A stretch of 64,000 nt of DNA, taken from assembly GCF_012271765.1 (NCBI RefSeq), contig NZ_VRKO01000017.1:62001-126000 (forward strand), in the 5' to 3' direction. Below are positions 45,744 to 55,378 of this stretch, one piece after another. Below the pieces are notes generated by a model, which saw nothing but the letters and a program-made list of their open reading frames with translations, ran no database searches and was not told the origin of the DNA. Positions within the stretch are counted from its first letter, which is position 1. The number at the start of each line of letters is the position of its first letter. The DNA comes from Erwinia rhapontici. GTDB taxonomy: Bacteria; Pseudomonadota; Gammaproteobacteria; Enterobacterales; Enterobacteriaceae. The position numbers and the translations under genes were made by a program.

Positions 45744-45897
45744 AAAGTTTCCACGGCAACAAAATCCCAGACGTCTTTCACGCCGCAGCTGTGTTGGCTT
45801 CTCTCAGTCACCCGAATCACTTAGCGGACTAAGCTCATCGGGCCTCCTTCGATTGCCGCCTTGCTGCAACATGAAATTCGTCGGGCTTACTTCTAAA
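45744..45897 (-). repeat. glnA 3' UTR containing dispersed stem-loop repeat, copy A
   Basis: The 3' UTR on the minus strand contains CTTAG-tccg-CTAAG (about 45817-45830) within outer arms CCCGA/TCGGG, followed by a GCCAACACAGCTGCGGCGTGAAAG segment (split here for description). It follows the same frame as copies B and C. In E. coli and Salmonella the glnA 3' UTR is processed to the sRNA GlnZ; I could not recognise GlnZ here. Confidence 0.55.
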
Positions 45898-47307
45898 TTA
45901 AACGCTGTAGTACAGTTCGAACTCAACCGGATGCGGAGTCATACGAACGCGGTCCATTTCTGCTTTACGCAGCTCGATATAAGCTTCGATAGCATCGTCA
46001 GTGAACACGCCACCACGGGTCAGGAACTCGCGGTCTTCGTTCAGTGCAGCCAGGGCTTCGTCCAGAGAACCTGCAACTTTTGGAATCTCAGCTTCTTCTT
46101 CCGGTGGCAGGTCGTACAGGTTTTTGTCCATTGCATCGCCAGGGTGGATCTTGTTGATGATGCCGTCCAGGCCAGCCATCAGCAGTGCAGCGAAGCACAG
46201 GTATGGGTTTGCAGCAGGGTCAGGGAAGCGCGCTTCAATACGGCGTGCTTTCGGGCTGGCAACCACTGGGATACGGATAGAAGCAGAACGGTTACGGGCA
46301 GAGTAAGCCAGCATAACTGGCGCTTCGTAGCCTGGGACCAGACGCTTATAGGAGTTAGTGGTCGGGTTCGCCAGAGCATTGATTGCTTTAGCGTGTTTGA
46401 TTACACCACCGATGTAGAACAGCGCCATTTCAGACAGGCCGCCGTATTTGTCACCCGCGAACAGGTTAGTGCCGCCTTTTGACAGAGACATATGGCAGTG
46501 CATTCCAGAACCGTTATCACCGAACATCGGTTTTGGCATGAAGGTCGCGGTTTTGCCGTAAGCGTGAGCGACGTTGTGCACAACATATTTGTAGATCTGA
46601 ATTTCGTCAGCTTTTTTGGTCATGGTATTGAAGCGGGTTGCCACTTCGTTCTGACCCGCCGTTGCCACTTCGTGGTGGTGAGCTTCAACGACCAGGCCCA
46701 TCTGTTCCATGGTCAGACACATTGCAGAACGGATATCCTGCGCTGAGTCGACGGGTGGCACTGGGAAGTAGCCGCCTTTCAGACCTGGACGGTGGCCTTT
46801 GTTACCGCCTTCATATTCTTTACCGGAGTTCCAGTAAGCTTCGATGTCGTCGATAGCAACGTGTGAACCTGAAGTGCTGCTGCCGAAACGGATATCATCG
46901 AACAGGAAGAACTCTGGCTCTGGCCCAAACAGAACGGTGTCTGCAATGCCGGAAGAGCGCAGGAAATCTTCAGCGCGTTTCGCGATGGAACGCGGGTCGC
47001 GGTCGTAGCCCTGCATGGTGCCTGGCTCGAGGATGTCACAACGGATGATCAGTGTAGAATCAGCAAAGAACGGGTCAATGACTGCGGTGGTTGAGTCTGG
47101 CATCAGAACCATGTCGGATTCGTTGATACCTTTCCAGCCACCAATCGAGGAGCCGTCAAACATTTTGCCTTCTTCGAAGAAGTCAGCGTTAACCTGATGA
47201 GCAGGGATAGTCACGTGCTGCTCTTTACCTTTGGTATCGGTAAAACGCAGGTCAACAAATTTGACTTCGTGCTCGTTCATCATCGACAGAACGTGTTCAG
47301 CGGACAT
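45898..47307 (-). CDS. glnA: Glutamine synthetase
   Basis: Type I glutamine synthetase, the dodecameric enzyme that assimilates ammonia into glutamine with ATP. 469 aa, as in E. coli. Visible motifs: the [11 protein letters not shown] signature near 50, the ATP-binding/catalytic [33 protein letters not shown], and the adenylylation site Tyr in [10 protein letters not shown] (about 397), so control by GlnE is expected. First gene of glnALG, with a sigma54 promoter and two strong NtrC sites upstream. Confidence 0.99.
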   Translation of the reverse strand: MSAEHVLSMMNEHEVKFVDLRFTDTKGKEQHVTIPAHQVNADFFEEGKMFDGSSIGGWKGINESDMVLMPDSTTAVIDPFFADSTLIIRCDILEPGTMQGYDRDPRSIAKRAEDFLRSSGIADTVLFGPEPEFFLFDDIRFGSSTSGSHVAIDDIEAYWNSGKEYEGGNKGHRPGLKGGYFPVPPVDSAQDIRSAMCLTMEQMGLVVEAHHHEVATAGQNEVATRFNTMTKKADEIQIYKYVVHNVAHAYGKTATFMPKPMFGDNGSGMHCHMSLSKGGTNLFAGDKYGGLSEMALFYIGGVIKHAKAINALANPTTNSYKRLVPGYEAPVMLAYSARNRSASIRIPVVASPKARRIEARFPDPAANPYLCFAALLMAGLDGIINKIHPGDAMDKNLYDLPPEEEAEIPKVAGSLDEALAALNEDREFLTRGGVFTDDAIEAYIELRKAEMDRVRMTPHPVEFELYYSV

Positions 47308-47446
47308 ACTTAACTCTCCTGGATTTTGTCATTGGCGTCGTGTTTAGAGAACTTCACCGGTGCGCTTTGCTATTCGCCGCGCTAACTCCGATAATAAAGA
47401 TCTCTCACAAGCTTACAACCGTTGTGGAAACTGGCGTTTTTCGCTT

Positions 47447-47473
47447 AATGAGTATTTGCGAAATCTATGCCAA
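47447..47473 (-). promoter_or_regulatory. glnAp2 sigma54 promoter
   Basis: On the minus strand TTGGCATAGATTTCGC (47473-47458) has the -24 GG and -12 GC of a sigma54 promoter and differs from E. coli glnAp2 by about one base. Predicted start about 47447. Confidence 0.92.
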
Positions 47474-47547
47474 CTTTTTTATTTAACGAAAAAAGCGCTA
47501 TGATGCGCCCTCTCGTGAGACGAGGACTGCACCACGATGGAAGTCGC

Positions 47548-47594
47548 GCACCATTTTGGTGCCATTGAATGATAAATGGGCACTCTTTTGGTGC
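47548..47594 (-). promoter_or_regulatory. Paired NtrC enhancer sites of glnA
   Basis: GCACC-ATTTT-GGTGC (47548-47562) and GCACT-CTTTT-GGTGC (47580-47594) are centred about 108 and 140 bp upstream of the predicted glnAp2 start, 32 bp apart: the same geometry as in E. coli. A weaker half-site (GCACCACGATGG) is at about -89. Confidence 0.92.
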
Positions 47595-47608
47595 AAATTT
47601 TCGTCCAA

Positions 47609-47623
47609 GTGCAATGTTTGCAC
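47609..47623. repeat. Additional inverted repeat in the glnA-typA gap
   Basis: GTGCAA-TGT-TTGCAC is a perfect 6-3-6 inverted repeat, 15 bp beyond the distal NtrC site and 120 bp before typA. It resembles but does not match an NtrC site. The rest of the 435-bp gap (47308-47742) is the glnA and typA control region. Confidence 0.4.
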
Positions 47624-47742
47624 TGAAAATGGCTGTAAATGCAATCCGGACAGTTATCTTTATATGAAATATGTGATCCTGTTCAGTCCTTCGATTAATC
47701 CGTGTACAATAGCGCGCTATTTCTAATGCCTGAGGCAAAGCT

Positions 47743-49566
47743 GTGATCGAAAATTTGCGTAACATCGCCATTATTGCCCACGTTGACCATGGTAAAACTA
47801 CCCTGGTTGATAAGTTGCTGCAGCAGTCCGGGACCTTTGATGCCCGTACCGAAGCAACCGAACGCGTAATGGACTCCAACGATTTGGAGAAAGAGCGTGG
47901 GATTACCATCCTCGCAAAAAACACCGCCATTAAATGGAATGACTACCGCATCAACATCGTGGATACCCCAGGACACGCCGACTTCGGCGGTGAGGTAGAG
48001 CGTGTGATGTCAATGGTCGACTCGGTGCTGCTGGTTGTGGATGCAATGGATGGCCCGATGCCGCAAACCCGTTTCGTGACCAAAAAAGCGTTTGCTAATG
48101 GTCTGAAGCCGATCGTGGTAATTAACAAAGTCGACCGCCCTGGCGCGCGTCCTGACTGGGTTGTTGATCAGGTGTTTGACCTGTTCGTTAACCTGGATGC
48201 GACCGACGAGCAGCTCGACTTCCCGATTATCTATGCTTCAGCCCTGAACGGTATTGCAGGCCTGGATCACAACGATATGGCGGAAGACATGACCCCGCTG
48301 TATGAGGCGATTGTTAAGCACGTCTCTCCACCACAGGTTGAGCTGGAAGCCCCGCTGCAGATGCAAATCTCCCAGCTGGACTACAACAACTACCTGGGTG
48401 TTATCGGTATCGGCCGTATCAAGCGCGGTAAAGTGCGTCCTAACCAGCAGATCACTGTGATCAACAGCGAAGGCAAAACCCGTAACGCTAAAGTCGGTAA
48501 AGTTCTGACCCATATGGGCCTGGAGCGTATCGAAGCGACTGAAGCGGAAGCCGGCGACATCATCGCTATCACCGGTCTGGGCGAACTGAACATCTCTGAC
48601 ACCATCTGTGATACTCAGAATGTGGAAGCGCTGCCAGCCCTGAGCGTTGATGAACCAACGGTTACCATGTTCTTCTGCGTTAACACCTCTCCGTTCTGCG
48701 GTAAAGAAGGTAAGTATGTGACTTCACGTCAGATCCTTGACCGTCTGAACAAAGAACTGGTGCACAACGTGGCACTGCGTGTTGAAGAAACCCCAGATGC
48801 TGACGCCTTCCGCGTATCAGGTCGTGGTGAACTTCACCTGTCAGTTCTGATCGAAAACATGCGTCGTGAAGGTTTCGAGCTGGCGGTATCCCGTCCAAAA
48901 GTTATCTTCCGTGAATTCGAAGGCCGCAAGCAGGAGCCATTCGAAAACGTGACCCTCGACATCGAAGAACAGCATCAGGGTTCTGTGATGCAGGCGATGG
49001 GTGAGCGTAAAGGTGACATGAAAAACATGGATCCGGATGGCAAAGGCCGTGTGCGTCTCGACTATGAGATCCCAAGCCGTGGTCTGATCGGTTTCCGTAA
49101 CGAATTCATGACCATGACTTCCGGTACCGGTCTGCTGTACTCCACCTTCAGCCACTACGACGATGTGCGTCAAGGCGAAGTTGGCCAGCGTCAGAACGGC
49201 GTGCTGATCTCTAACGGCCAGGGTAAAGCAGTCGCGTTCGCCCTGTTCAGCCTGCAGGATCGCGGTAAGCTGTTCCTCGGCCACGGTGCTGAAGTGTATG
49301 AAGGCCAGATCATCGGTATTCACTCACGTTCTAACGACCTGACTGTGAACTGCCTGACCGGTAAGAAGCTGACCAACATGCGTGCTTCCGGTACTGATGA
49401 AGCCACCACTCTGGTTCCACCTCAGAAAATGACCCTCGAGCAGGCGCTTGAGTTCATTGATGATGACGAACTGGTCGAAGTGACTCCACAGTCTGTACGT
49501 ATCCGTAAACGTCACCTGACTGAAAACGACCGTAAGCGCGCAAGCCGCGGTCCGAAAGAAGCGTAA
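47743..49566 (+). CDS. typA: Translational GTPase TypA/BipA
   Basis: Ribosome-associated GTPase related to EF-G and LepA, needed for 50S assembly and growth at low temperature and for stress and virulence traits. 607 aa, GTG start at 47743 ([20 protein letters not shown]). Motifs: G1 [10 protein letters not shown]2 ERGITI, G3 DTPGHADF, G4 NKVDRPGA; domains III, V and the BipA-specific C-terminal domain follow. Divergent from glnA, as in E. coli. Confidence 0.98.
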   Translation: MIENLRNIAIIAHVDHGKTTLVDKLLQQSGTFDARTEATERVMDSNDLEKERGITILAKNTAIKWNDYRINIVDTPGHADFGGEVERVMSMVDSVLLVVDAMDGPMPQTRFVTKKAFANGLKPIVVINKVDRPGARPDWVVDQVFDLFVNLDATDEQLDFPIIYASALNGIAGLDHNDMAEDMTPLYEAIVKHVSPPQVELEAPLQMQISQLDYNNYLGVIGIGRIKRGKVRPNQQITVINSEGKTRNAKVGKVLTHMGLERIEATEAEAGDIIAITGLGELNISDTICDTQNVEALPALSVDEPTVTMFFCVNTSPFCGKEGKYVTSRQILDRLNKELVHNVALRVEETPDADAFRVSGRGELHLSVLIENMRREGFELAVSRPKVIFREFEGRKQEPFENVTLDIEEQHQGSVMQAMGERKGDMKNMDPDGKGRVRLDYEIPSRGLIGFRNEFMTMTSGTGLLYSTFSHYDDVRQGEVGQRQNGVLISNGQGKAVAFALFSLQDRGKLFLGHGAEVYEGQIIGIHSRSNDLTVNCLTGKKLTNMRASGTDEATTLVPPQKMTLEQALEFIDDDELVEVTPQSVRIRKRHLTENDRKRASRGPKEA

Positions 49567-49576
49567 TACCGCTTTT

Positions 49577-49616
49577 CTCAGGGCCGGAGTTTTCTCCGGT
49601 CCTGAGCTTCCTTCTG
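49577..49616 (+). terminator. Terminator-like hairpin after typA
   Basis: CTCAGGGCCGGAG (49577-49589) pairs with CTCCGGTCCTGAG (49594-49606), 13 bp with one G-U, TTTT loop. The following CTTCCTTCTG is only moderately T-rich. Confidence 0.7.
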
Positions 49617-49707
49617 AATCTTCTCCGCAGTTTTCAAAATCCTCACCTGTTCAGTCTCTCCATTTACCGCTAGAGTGAATAACTCACCGGAACAAAAGGA
49701 GATGGCC

Positions 49708-50304
49708 ATGCTGTATATCTTTGATTTAGGTAACGTCATTGTTGATATTGATTTCAACCGGGTTCTCGGTGTCTGGAGCGATCTGAGCCGCGTACCACTC
49801 TCGACGCTGCAAAGTCGTTTTCAAATGGGCGAGAGTTTTCACCAGCACGAGCGTGGTGAAATAAGTGACGAAGCGTTCGCACAAAAAATGTCTGATGAGC
49901 TGGGGCTGTCATTAAGCTATGAACAGTTTGCTGCCGGTTGGCAGGCGGTGTTCGTCGGCGTGCGCCCGGAAGTCATTGCCATCATGCATAAATTGCGTCA
50001 GCAGGGTGAGCGCGTGGTTATCCTGTCAAACACTAACCGTCTGCACTGTCAGTTCTGGCCGTCACAATATCCGGAGGTGAATGCTGCCGCCGACAAAGTC
50101 TATCTGTCGCAGGAAATGGGATTGCGTAAACCTGACCCGGCGATCTATCAACACCTGCTCAATGAAGAAGAGTTCTCCGCTGAAGAAGCGATCTTCTTTG
50201 ATGATAACCCCGATAACATTGAAGCGGCGCGCAAGCTCGGTATTCACAGCCTGCTGATTACCGATGCCAGCGTGTTACCGGCTTTCTTTGCCGATCGCCA
50301 ATAA
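49708..50304 (+). CDS. yihX: HAD phosphatase YihX (alpha-D-glucose-1-phosphate phosphatase)
   Basis: HAD-IA phosphatase; the E. coli enzyme hydrolyses alpha-D-glucose-1-phosphate. 198 aa from ATG 49708 (MLYIFDLGNVIVDID), 6 nt after AGGAG; an ATG two codons earlier overlaps that site. Motif I is FDLGNVIVD (Asp6 nucleophile), motif II LSNTNR, motif III Lys in LRKPDP and motif IV FFDDNPDN. Directly abuts yihY, starting a yihX-yihY-dtd-fabY run. Confidence 0.95.
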   Translation: MLYIFDLGNVIVDIDFNRVLGVWSDLSRVPLSTLQSRFQMGESFHQHERGEISDEAFAQKMSDELGLSLSYEQFAAGWQAVFVGVRPEVIAIMHKLRQQGERVVILSNTNRLHCQFWPSQYPEVNAAADKVYLSQEMGLRKPDPAIYQHLLNEEEFSAEEAIFFDDNPDNIEAARKLGIHSLLITDASVLPAFFADRQ

Positions 50305-51177
50305 ATGCGCTTTCTCAATCATTATCGGCACCGACTACGGGCCTTTTGGGCATGGGTGAAGCTGCTGTGGCAACGCATTGATGAAGATGGCATGACCATG
50401 CTGGCCGGGCACCTGGCCTATGTCTCGTTACTGTCGCTGGTGCCACTGATTGCCGTGGTCTTTGCCCTGTTTGCCGCTTTCCCGATGTTTTCTGATGCCA
50501 GTATTCAGCTGAAAAACTTCGTCTTTAACAACTTTGTGCCAGCGGCTGGCGCCACGATCCAAAACTATCTGGAACAGTTTGTGGCTAACGTCAGCAAAAT
50601 GACCGCTGTTGGCGTCGGTGGTCTGGTGTTCACTGCGCTCTTGTTAATGTATTCGATAGACTCGGCGCTTAACACCATCTGGCGCAGTAAACGTAAGCGG
50701 CCACTGGTCTACTCGTTTGCCGTCTACTGGATGATTCTGACCCTCGGGCCGCTGTTGGCGGGTGCCAGCCTGGCGATCAGCTCCTATCTGCTGTCGTTAC
50801 ACTGGGCGACGGTCAGCGGCGTGAGCATGCTGGTGGATGTCGGGTTACGGATATTCCCGCTGCTGCTCTCCTGCCTGTCGTTCTGGCTGCTGTACAGCAT
50901 TGTCCCGACCACCCAGGTGGCAGGGCGCGATGCGCTAATCGGTGCGGTCGTTGCCGGGTTACTCTTCGAACTGGGTAAAAAGGGCTTTGCGCTGTATGTT
51001 ACGATGTTTCCCTCGTACCAGCTGATTTACGGCGTGCTTGCTGTTATTCCCATTCTTTTTTTATGGGTTTACTGGACCTGGTGTATTGTTTTATTAGGGG
51101 CAGAAATTACCGCCACGCTGGGGGATTACCGCCAGCTTAAACAAGAAGAACAAGAAAGAGAGAACGAAGAATCATGA
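50305..51177 (+). CDS. yihY: YihY/BrkB family inner-membrane protein
   Basis: UPF0761 membrane protein, 290 aa (E. coli YihY 290), with about six membrane helices and the family motif [20 protein letters not shown] near 25-45. Function is unknown; the old name Rbn (RNase BN) is a misassignment. The start follows the yihX stop with no gap and its own stop overlaps dtd by 4 bp, so these genes are translationally coupled. Confidence 0.95.
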   Translation: MRFLNHYRHRLRAFWAWVKLLWQRIDEDGMTMLAGHLAYVSLLSLVPLIAVVFALFAAFPMFSDASIQLKNFVFNNFVPAAGATIQNYLEQFVANVSKMTAVGVGGLVFTALLLMYSIDSALNTIWRSKRKRPLVYSFAVYWMILTLGPLLAGASLAISSYLLSLHWATVSGVSMLVDVGLRIFPLLLSCLSFWLLYSIVPTTQVAGRDALIGAVVAGLLFELGKKGFALYVTMFPSYQLIYGVLAVIPILFLWVYWTWCIVLLGAEITATLGDYRQLKQEEQERENEES

Positions 51178-51611
51178 TTGCCTTAATTCAACGGGCGTTA
51201 TCCGCCAGCGTGACAGTGGCGGGGGAAACCATCGGGGAAATCGGGCCTGGGCTACTGATTTTACTGGGTGTGGAGAAAGGCGATACGCCTGAGCACGCGA
51301 AAAAGTTAGTCGATAAAGTCCTTGGTTACCGTATCTTCGGCGACGAAAACGACAAGATGAATCTCAACGTGCAACAGGCGGGGGGAAGTGTTCTGGTCGT
51401 GTCGCAGTTCACACTGGCGGCTGACACCAAAAAAGGGATGCGTCCGAGTTTTTCTGGTGGTGCTGCGCCCGCTGATGCTGAAAAACTGTATGAGTATTTC
51501 GCTGCCTGCTGTCGTGATAAAGGAATAGCCACGGAAACCGGGCGTTTCGCCGCTGATATGAAAGTGGCGTTGATTAATGATGGCCCCGTGACCTTCTGGC
51601 TGCAGGTTTGA
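51174..51611 (+). CDS. dtd: D-aminoacyl-tRNA deacylase Dtd
   Basis: Proofreading enzyme that removes D-amino acids (and glycine from tRNA-Ala) from charged tRNA. 145 aa, as in E. coli. The two catalytic-pocket motifs are present: VSQFTL (about 76-84, SQxxL type) and the cross-subunit [10 protein letters not shown] (about 136-145, GPVT type). Overlaps yihY and fabY by 4 bp each. Confidence 0.97.
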   Translation: MIALIQRALSASVTVAGETIGEIGPGLLILLGVEKGDTPEHAKKLVDKVLGYRIFGDENDKMNLNVQQAGGSVLVVSQFTLAADTKKGMRPSFSGGAAPADAEKLYEYFAACCRDKGIATETGRFAADMKVALINDGPVTFWLQV

Positions 51612-52609
51612 AGCAGCTAGCCGAGCGGCAAAGGAATGGCCTGGCGGGACCTGAGAGAGAGAACCATTTTATGTATCACCTCCGCGTGCCAGAAACTGCA
51701 GAAGAGTTAGATACCTATTACCAGTTCCGCTGGGAGATGCTGCGTAAGCCATTACACCAGCCGATGGGCTCAGAACGTGATGCCTGGGATGCGTTGGCGC
51801 ATCATCAGATGGTCGTGGACGAACAGGGCAATCCGGTGGCTATCGGCCGGTTGTATATCAATGCCGATAACGAAGCCGCCATCCGCTTCCTCGCCGTTCA
51901 TCCGTCTGTCCAGGGGAAAGGCCTGGGAACACTGGTGGCGATGACGCTGGAGTCTGTTGCCCGTCAGGAAGGGGTCAAGCGCGTGGTGTGTAGCGCCCGT
52001 GAAGATGCGGTCGATTTCTTCTCTAAGCTTGGCTACCTCAATCAGGGCGAAATCACGGCGCCACAAACCACGCCGGTACGCCATTTCCTGATGATTAAAC
52101 CCGTGGTGACACTGGATGATATTCTGCACCGTGCGGACTGGTGTGGGCAGTTGCAGCAGGCCTGGTATCAGCACATTCCGCTCAGTGAAAAAATGGGCGT
52201 GCGCATTCTGCAGTATACCGGTCAGAAATTTATCACCACGATGCCGGAAACCGGCAACCAGAATCCTCACCACACATTGTTTGCCGGAAGCCTGTTTTCA
52301 CTGGCGACGCTCACCGGGTGGGGGCTTATCTGGCTGTTGTTGCGTGAACGTCACCTTGGTGGGACGATCATCCTGGCCGATGCCCATATTCGTTACAGTA
52401 AGCCTATCAGCGGTAAGCCGGGCGCAATCGCTGACCTCGGATCACTGTCTGGCGACCTTGACCGTCTGGCGCGTGGCCGTAAGGCGCGTGTGCAGCTGGA
52501 GGTGGAACTGTTTGGTAACGATGAGTCGGGTGCGGTGTTTGAAGGGGTATATATCGTATTGCCCGCCGACCCGGACGGCCCGTTAGAGCTGGGCGGGTGC
52601 GGCGGTTAA
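51608..52609 (+). CDS. fabY: Acetyltransferase/thioesterase FabY (YiiD)
   Basis: Two-domain protein: an N-terminal GNAT acetyltransferase domain (about 30-160, acetyl-CoA loop VQGKGLG) and a C-terminal hot-dog thioesterase-like domain ([21 protein letters not shown]). In E. coli FabY can initiate fatty-acid synthesis in strains lacking FabH. 333 aa (E. coli 329) from a TTG at 51608 overlapping the dtd stop; the ATG at 51671 (MYHLRVP) is the alternative and would still retain both domains. Confidence 0.92.
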   Translation: MKQLAERQRNGLAGPERENHFMYHLRVPETAEELDTYYQFRWEMLRKPLHQPMGSERDAWDALAHHQMVVDEQGNPVAIGRLYINADNEAAIRFLAVHPSVQGKGLGTLVAMTLESVARQEGVKRVVCSAREDAVDFFSKLGYLNQGEITAPQTTPVRHFLMIKPVVTLDDILHRADWCGQLQQAWYQHIPLSEKMGVRILQYTGQKFITTMPETGNQNPHHTLFAGSLFSLATLTGWGLIWLLLRERHLGGTIILADAHIRYSKPISGKPGAIADLGSLSGDLDRLARGRKARVQLEVELFGNDESGAVFEGVYIVLPADPDGPLELGGCGG

Positions 52610-52622
52610 TGAGAAAATGGCC

Positions 52623-53495
52623 TTAGCGGCCCTTTTTCTTACGGCCTGGCTGGTCAAAACGTTTGCGACCCGCCGGACTGGAAGGGGCTTTATCGGCGGA
52701 TTTCGCCCCGCCTGATACCGGCTTTTTCGCGGTCGTTTTTTTTGCCGGAGCTTTCTTCGCAGATTTATCTTCGGAGGACGAATCCTCAATCAGTTTAAAT
52801 AACGCGATCAGTTCATCGTCAGTCAAATCGCGCCATTCTCCCGGCGGCACGCCTTTCAGGCTGATGTTCATAATACGAACACGTTCCAGCTTGGTAACCT
52901 CGTAGCCAAAGTGCTCGGCCATACGGCGAATCTGACGGTTTAGTCCCTGTACCAGTGTGATGCGAAAGACAAACGGAGCTTCTTTCTTCACTTTACATTT
53001 TTTGGTGACCGTACCGAGCATCGGCACGCCTGCGCCCAGACCGCGAATAAACTCTTCGGTAACCGGTTTGTTGACGGTCACGATGTACTCTTTTTCGTGG
53101 TCGTTACCGGCCCGGAGGATCTTATTGACCAGATCGCCGTGGTTGGTCAGTAAGATCAATCCCTGAGAGTCTTTGTCCAGGCGGCCAATAGGGAAGACGC
53201 GCTTGCTGTGGTTAACGAAATCAACGATGTTGTCGCGCTCTCCATCTTCCGTAGTGCTAACGATACCGACAGGCTTGTTCAGTGCAATCAGCACCAGATC
53301 GTCTTCGTTACGCGGTTCAATAAGCTGACCGTTCACTTTCACCACATCGCCGGCAAAGACCTGATCGCCCACCGAGGCACGCTTGCCGTTAATAAAAACA
53401 TTTCCCTGTTCGATGTAACGATCGGCATCGCGGCGAGAACAGATACCGCTCTCGCCAATGTATTTGTTAAGACGAATGGATGAGTTAGTCAGCAT
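52623..53495 (-). CDS. rluF: 23S rRNA pseudouridine(2604) synthase RluF
   Basis: RsuA-family pseudouridine synthase; E. coli RluF modifies 23S U2604 and also tRNA-Tyr U35. 290 aa (E. coli 290). N-terminal S4 RNA-binding domain ([20 protein letters not shown]), catalytic Asp107 in [10 protein letters not shown], and a Lys/Ala-rich tail ending GRKKKGR. Convergent with fabY, only 13 bp apart. In E. coli rluF is at a distant locus. Confidence 0.96.
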   Translation of the reverse strand: MLTNSSIRLNKYIGESGICSRRDADRYIEQGNVFINGKRASVGDQVFAGDVVKVNGQLIEPRNEDDLVLIALNKPVGIVSTTEDGERDNIVDFVNHSKRVFPIGRLDKDSQGLILLTNHGDLVNKILRAGNDHEKEYIVTVNKPVTEEFIRGLGAGVPMLGTVTKKCKVKKEAPFVFRITLVQGLNRQIRRMAEHFGYEVTKLERVRIMNISLKGVPPGEWRDLTDDELIALFKLIEDSSSEDKSAKKAPAKKTTAKKPVSGGAKSADKAPSSPAGRKRFDQPGRKKKGR

Positions 53496-53579
53496 AGTTC
53501 CCCCGTAAAAAAGCGGACTATACCTTACCCGCGTGAGGTTGCGAAGCCCGGACGGGGCAGATATTGCCCCGAACGAGAA

Positions 53580-55271
53580 TTACTGCGCGCCAGCGACCTG
53601 GCCTGCCTGCATGGTCTGTTGCACCGATTTCTCGCCTGCCGTCACTGTCAGCGCACCATTAGCAGACGATTTCAGTGATTGTGCCGCCGACAGACTGCCC
53701 TGTAATTTCAGCTGGAGATTGCCGTTACCCTGCAGTGGCACCTGTGGCCAGCCCCAGTCATGTAACACATTCACGGGCACCTGACGGCCACTCAGGGTCA
53801 ACGATAGCGTACGTTGCGGTTGCTGGCTGACCGTGGCCAGGCCCTCCAGCATACCTTCATGGCTGAAAGCACTCATCTCCGTCACGTTGATGCTATTATC
53901 CCCGGCGTTGAGCGCCAGCGAGGGATGGCGCAGGTCGACACGGTTAAACGTGGCTTCGGCGGCATTGACGCTCAGATCGCCTGACCAGATTCCCCACTGA
54001 TGTTGACGAGCCATCAGCAGATGGTTGCCCGTACCGTCCAGTGACGTCATCTGGAACGGGAAGTCCGGATTGATATCGATAATCAGGTTGCGGTTAGCGC
54101 TGAATTTGGTCACCTCAACGCTCGCAAGCCAGGAGGGCAGAGGTTGCATCCAGTGATCACGCCAGTTCAGCGGCAGGGTATATTCCAGCCCGGCGATGAC
54201 CAGCTCATCCAGCGTCAGTTTTTTGTCGCTGCGCGTCCAGTTTCCCTGCGCCCGCACCAGGCCGTTGACCCAGCGAGAGCTGAACTGCGTGAGCGCCACG
54301 CCCTGCGCGGTGAAGTCCATATTGGCAATCGGATCGTTCAACTGCATGCTGCCATTCACAAAACTGCTGGCATTCATCGACAGTGAGCCGTTATCACTTT
54401 CCCAGTCGCCGTGACTGACGCTCAGATCTTTTAGGGTCAGGTCGAGATCGGTGACAGCCCAGTCTTGCCCTTCAAGGCGCGCATCGGTCACGTCAACACG
54501 GTCAAAATGCACCGCCGGCAGTGTGCGCAGGGGCTGCATGAAATCGCTAAGGTTTTTATTACTCTGAAGACGGATGCTGTTCAGACGTAGATTGGATACC
54601 TGCCAGACGCCTTTCACATCGCGCTGCGCGCTGGCGGTGACGGATCCCAGTGCCACATCGGCGCCAAGATTACTGAAGATAAGCTGTTGTCCTTTCAGAC
54701 TGCCCTGAATCAACACGTTGGCGGCGGGAATGCCCTGCAACGTTAGCGAACCAGCACTCATCTGGAAGCTGGCCTCGTTGCCGAGCACCTTACCGGCTTC
54801 CGGTTTCCACGGCATCACACCGCCGTCAACCCGTTGTGCCTGTAACGGCCATTCACCCTGGTTACGGTTTAACGCCATCTGGCTCAGTTGCAGGCGGTCA
54901 GCTTGTAATGAAAGCGGCGCGCTCTTTTCGCTGAGGTTGAGTGTTCCCTGCTCAAGACGAATGCTGGCGAAATGGAGTGGGTTACTGAACTGGATAAGCC
55001 CAAGCCCGAGATTGACGCGTTTAGCCACCAGTGTTGCGGGCTGGCCTTTACGGCCGAAGGAGACATTGTTTAACAGCAGATGGCTGGGATCGGAAAAGTC
55101 ATGCTCCATCTTACTGAGCGATAGCTGATAGTCACTGTCGGCACTGACCTGACGGCCAATCCAGCCTGCGCCCCACTGGGTTTGCAACAGCACATAGACG
55201 GTGACTATCACCAGCAGCAGCAGGAGCAGCAGGGTGAGTAATACTTTGCCGAAGAACTTCATCACATCCAT
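53580..55271 (-). CDS. yicH: AsmA-family envelope protein YicH
   Basis: AsmA-like protein, 563 aa (E. coli YicH 569). One N-terminal membrane anchor (about 5-28) holds a large periplasmic region of repeated beta-strand segments; the AsmA family is implicated in lipid transport between membranes. The E. coli YicH role is undefined. Landmarks: WAVTDLDLTLKDL, ASRNLIIDI-like SANRNLIIDINPDFPFQ and the C-terminal PVNVLHDWGWPQ. The start codon at 55271 may be two residues early (MDVMKF; E. coli begins MKF). Downstream of xanP, as in E. coli. Confidence 0.93.
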   Translation of the reverse strand: MDVMKFFGKVLLTLLLLLLLVIVTVYVLLQTQWGAGWIGRQVSADSDYQLSLSKMEHDFSDPSHLLLNNVSFGRKGQPATLVAKRVNLGLGLIQFSNPLHFASIRLEQGTLNLSEKSAPLSLQADRLQLSQMALNRNQGEWPLQAQRVDGGVMPWKPEAGKVLGNEASFQMSAGSLTLQGIPAANVLIQGSLKGQQLIFSNLGADVALGSVTASAQRDVKGVWQVSNLRLNSIRLQSNKNLSDFMQPLRTLPAVHFDRVDVTDARLEGQDWAVTDLDLTLKDLSVSHGDWESDNGSLSMNASSFVNGSMQLNDPIANMDFTAQGVALTQFSSRWVNGLVRAQGNWTRSDKKLTLDELVIAGLEYTLPLNWRDHWMQPLPSWLASVEVTKFSANRNLIIDINPDFPFQMTSLDGTGNHLLMARQHQWGIWSGDLSVNAAEATFNRVDLRHPSLALNAGDNSINVTEMSAFSHEGMLEGLATVSQQPQRTLSLTLSGRQVPVNVLHDWGWPQVPLQGNGNLQLKLQGSLSAAQSLKSSANGALTVTAGEKSVQQTMQAGQVAGAQ

Positions 55272-55325
55272 CCCTATGAATTCTGGTAATGGATTGTTAT
55301 GCCTGATTTATCGCCGTATCTCAAC

Positions 55326-55370
55326 CTGTCCCGGCTTCGGGCGGAATTAAACCGCCCGGATCCGGGACAG
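55326..55370. repeat. Nested hairpin between xanP and yicH
   Basis: Outer arms CTGTCCCGG (55326-55334) and CCGGGACAG (55362-55370) are perfect; the inner GGGCGG/CCGCCC pairs around AATTAAA, giving a nearly continuous 19-bp stem. It lies 9 bp past the xanP stop. No T run, so it may be a REP-like or factor-dependent terminator. Confidence 0.6.
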
Positions 55371-55378
55371 AGAAAGGT

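Noticed and set aside
53580..55271. Possible large adhesin or unknown secreted protein
   Set aside because: Recognised as YicH, an ordinary AsmA-family protein, from several conserved segments and its xanP neighbour.
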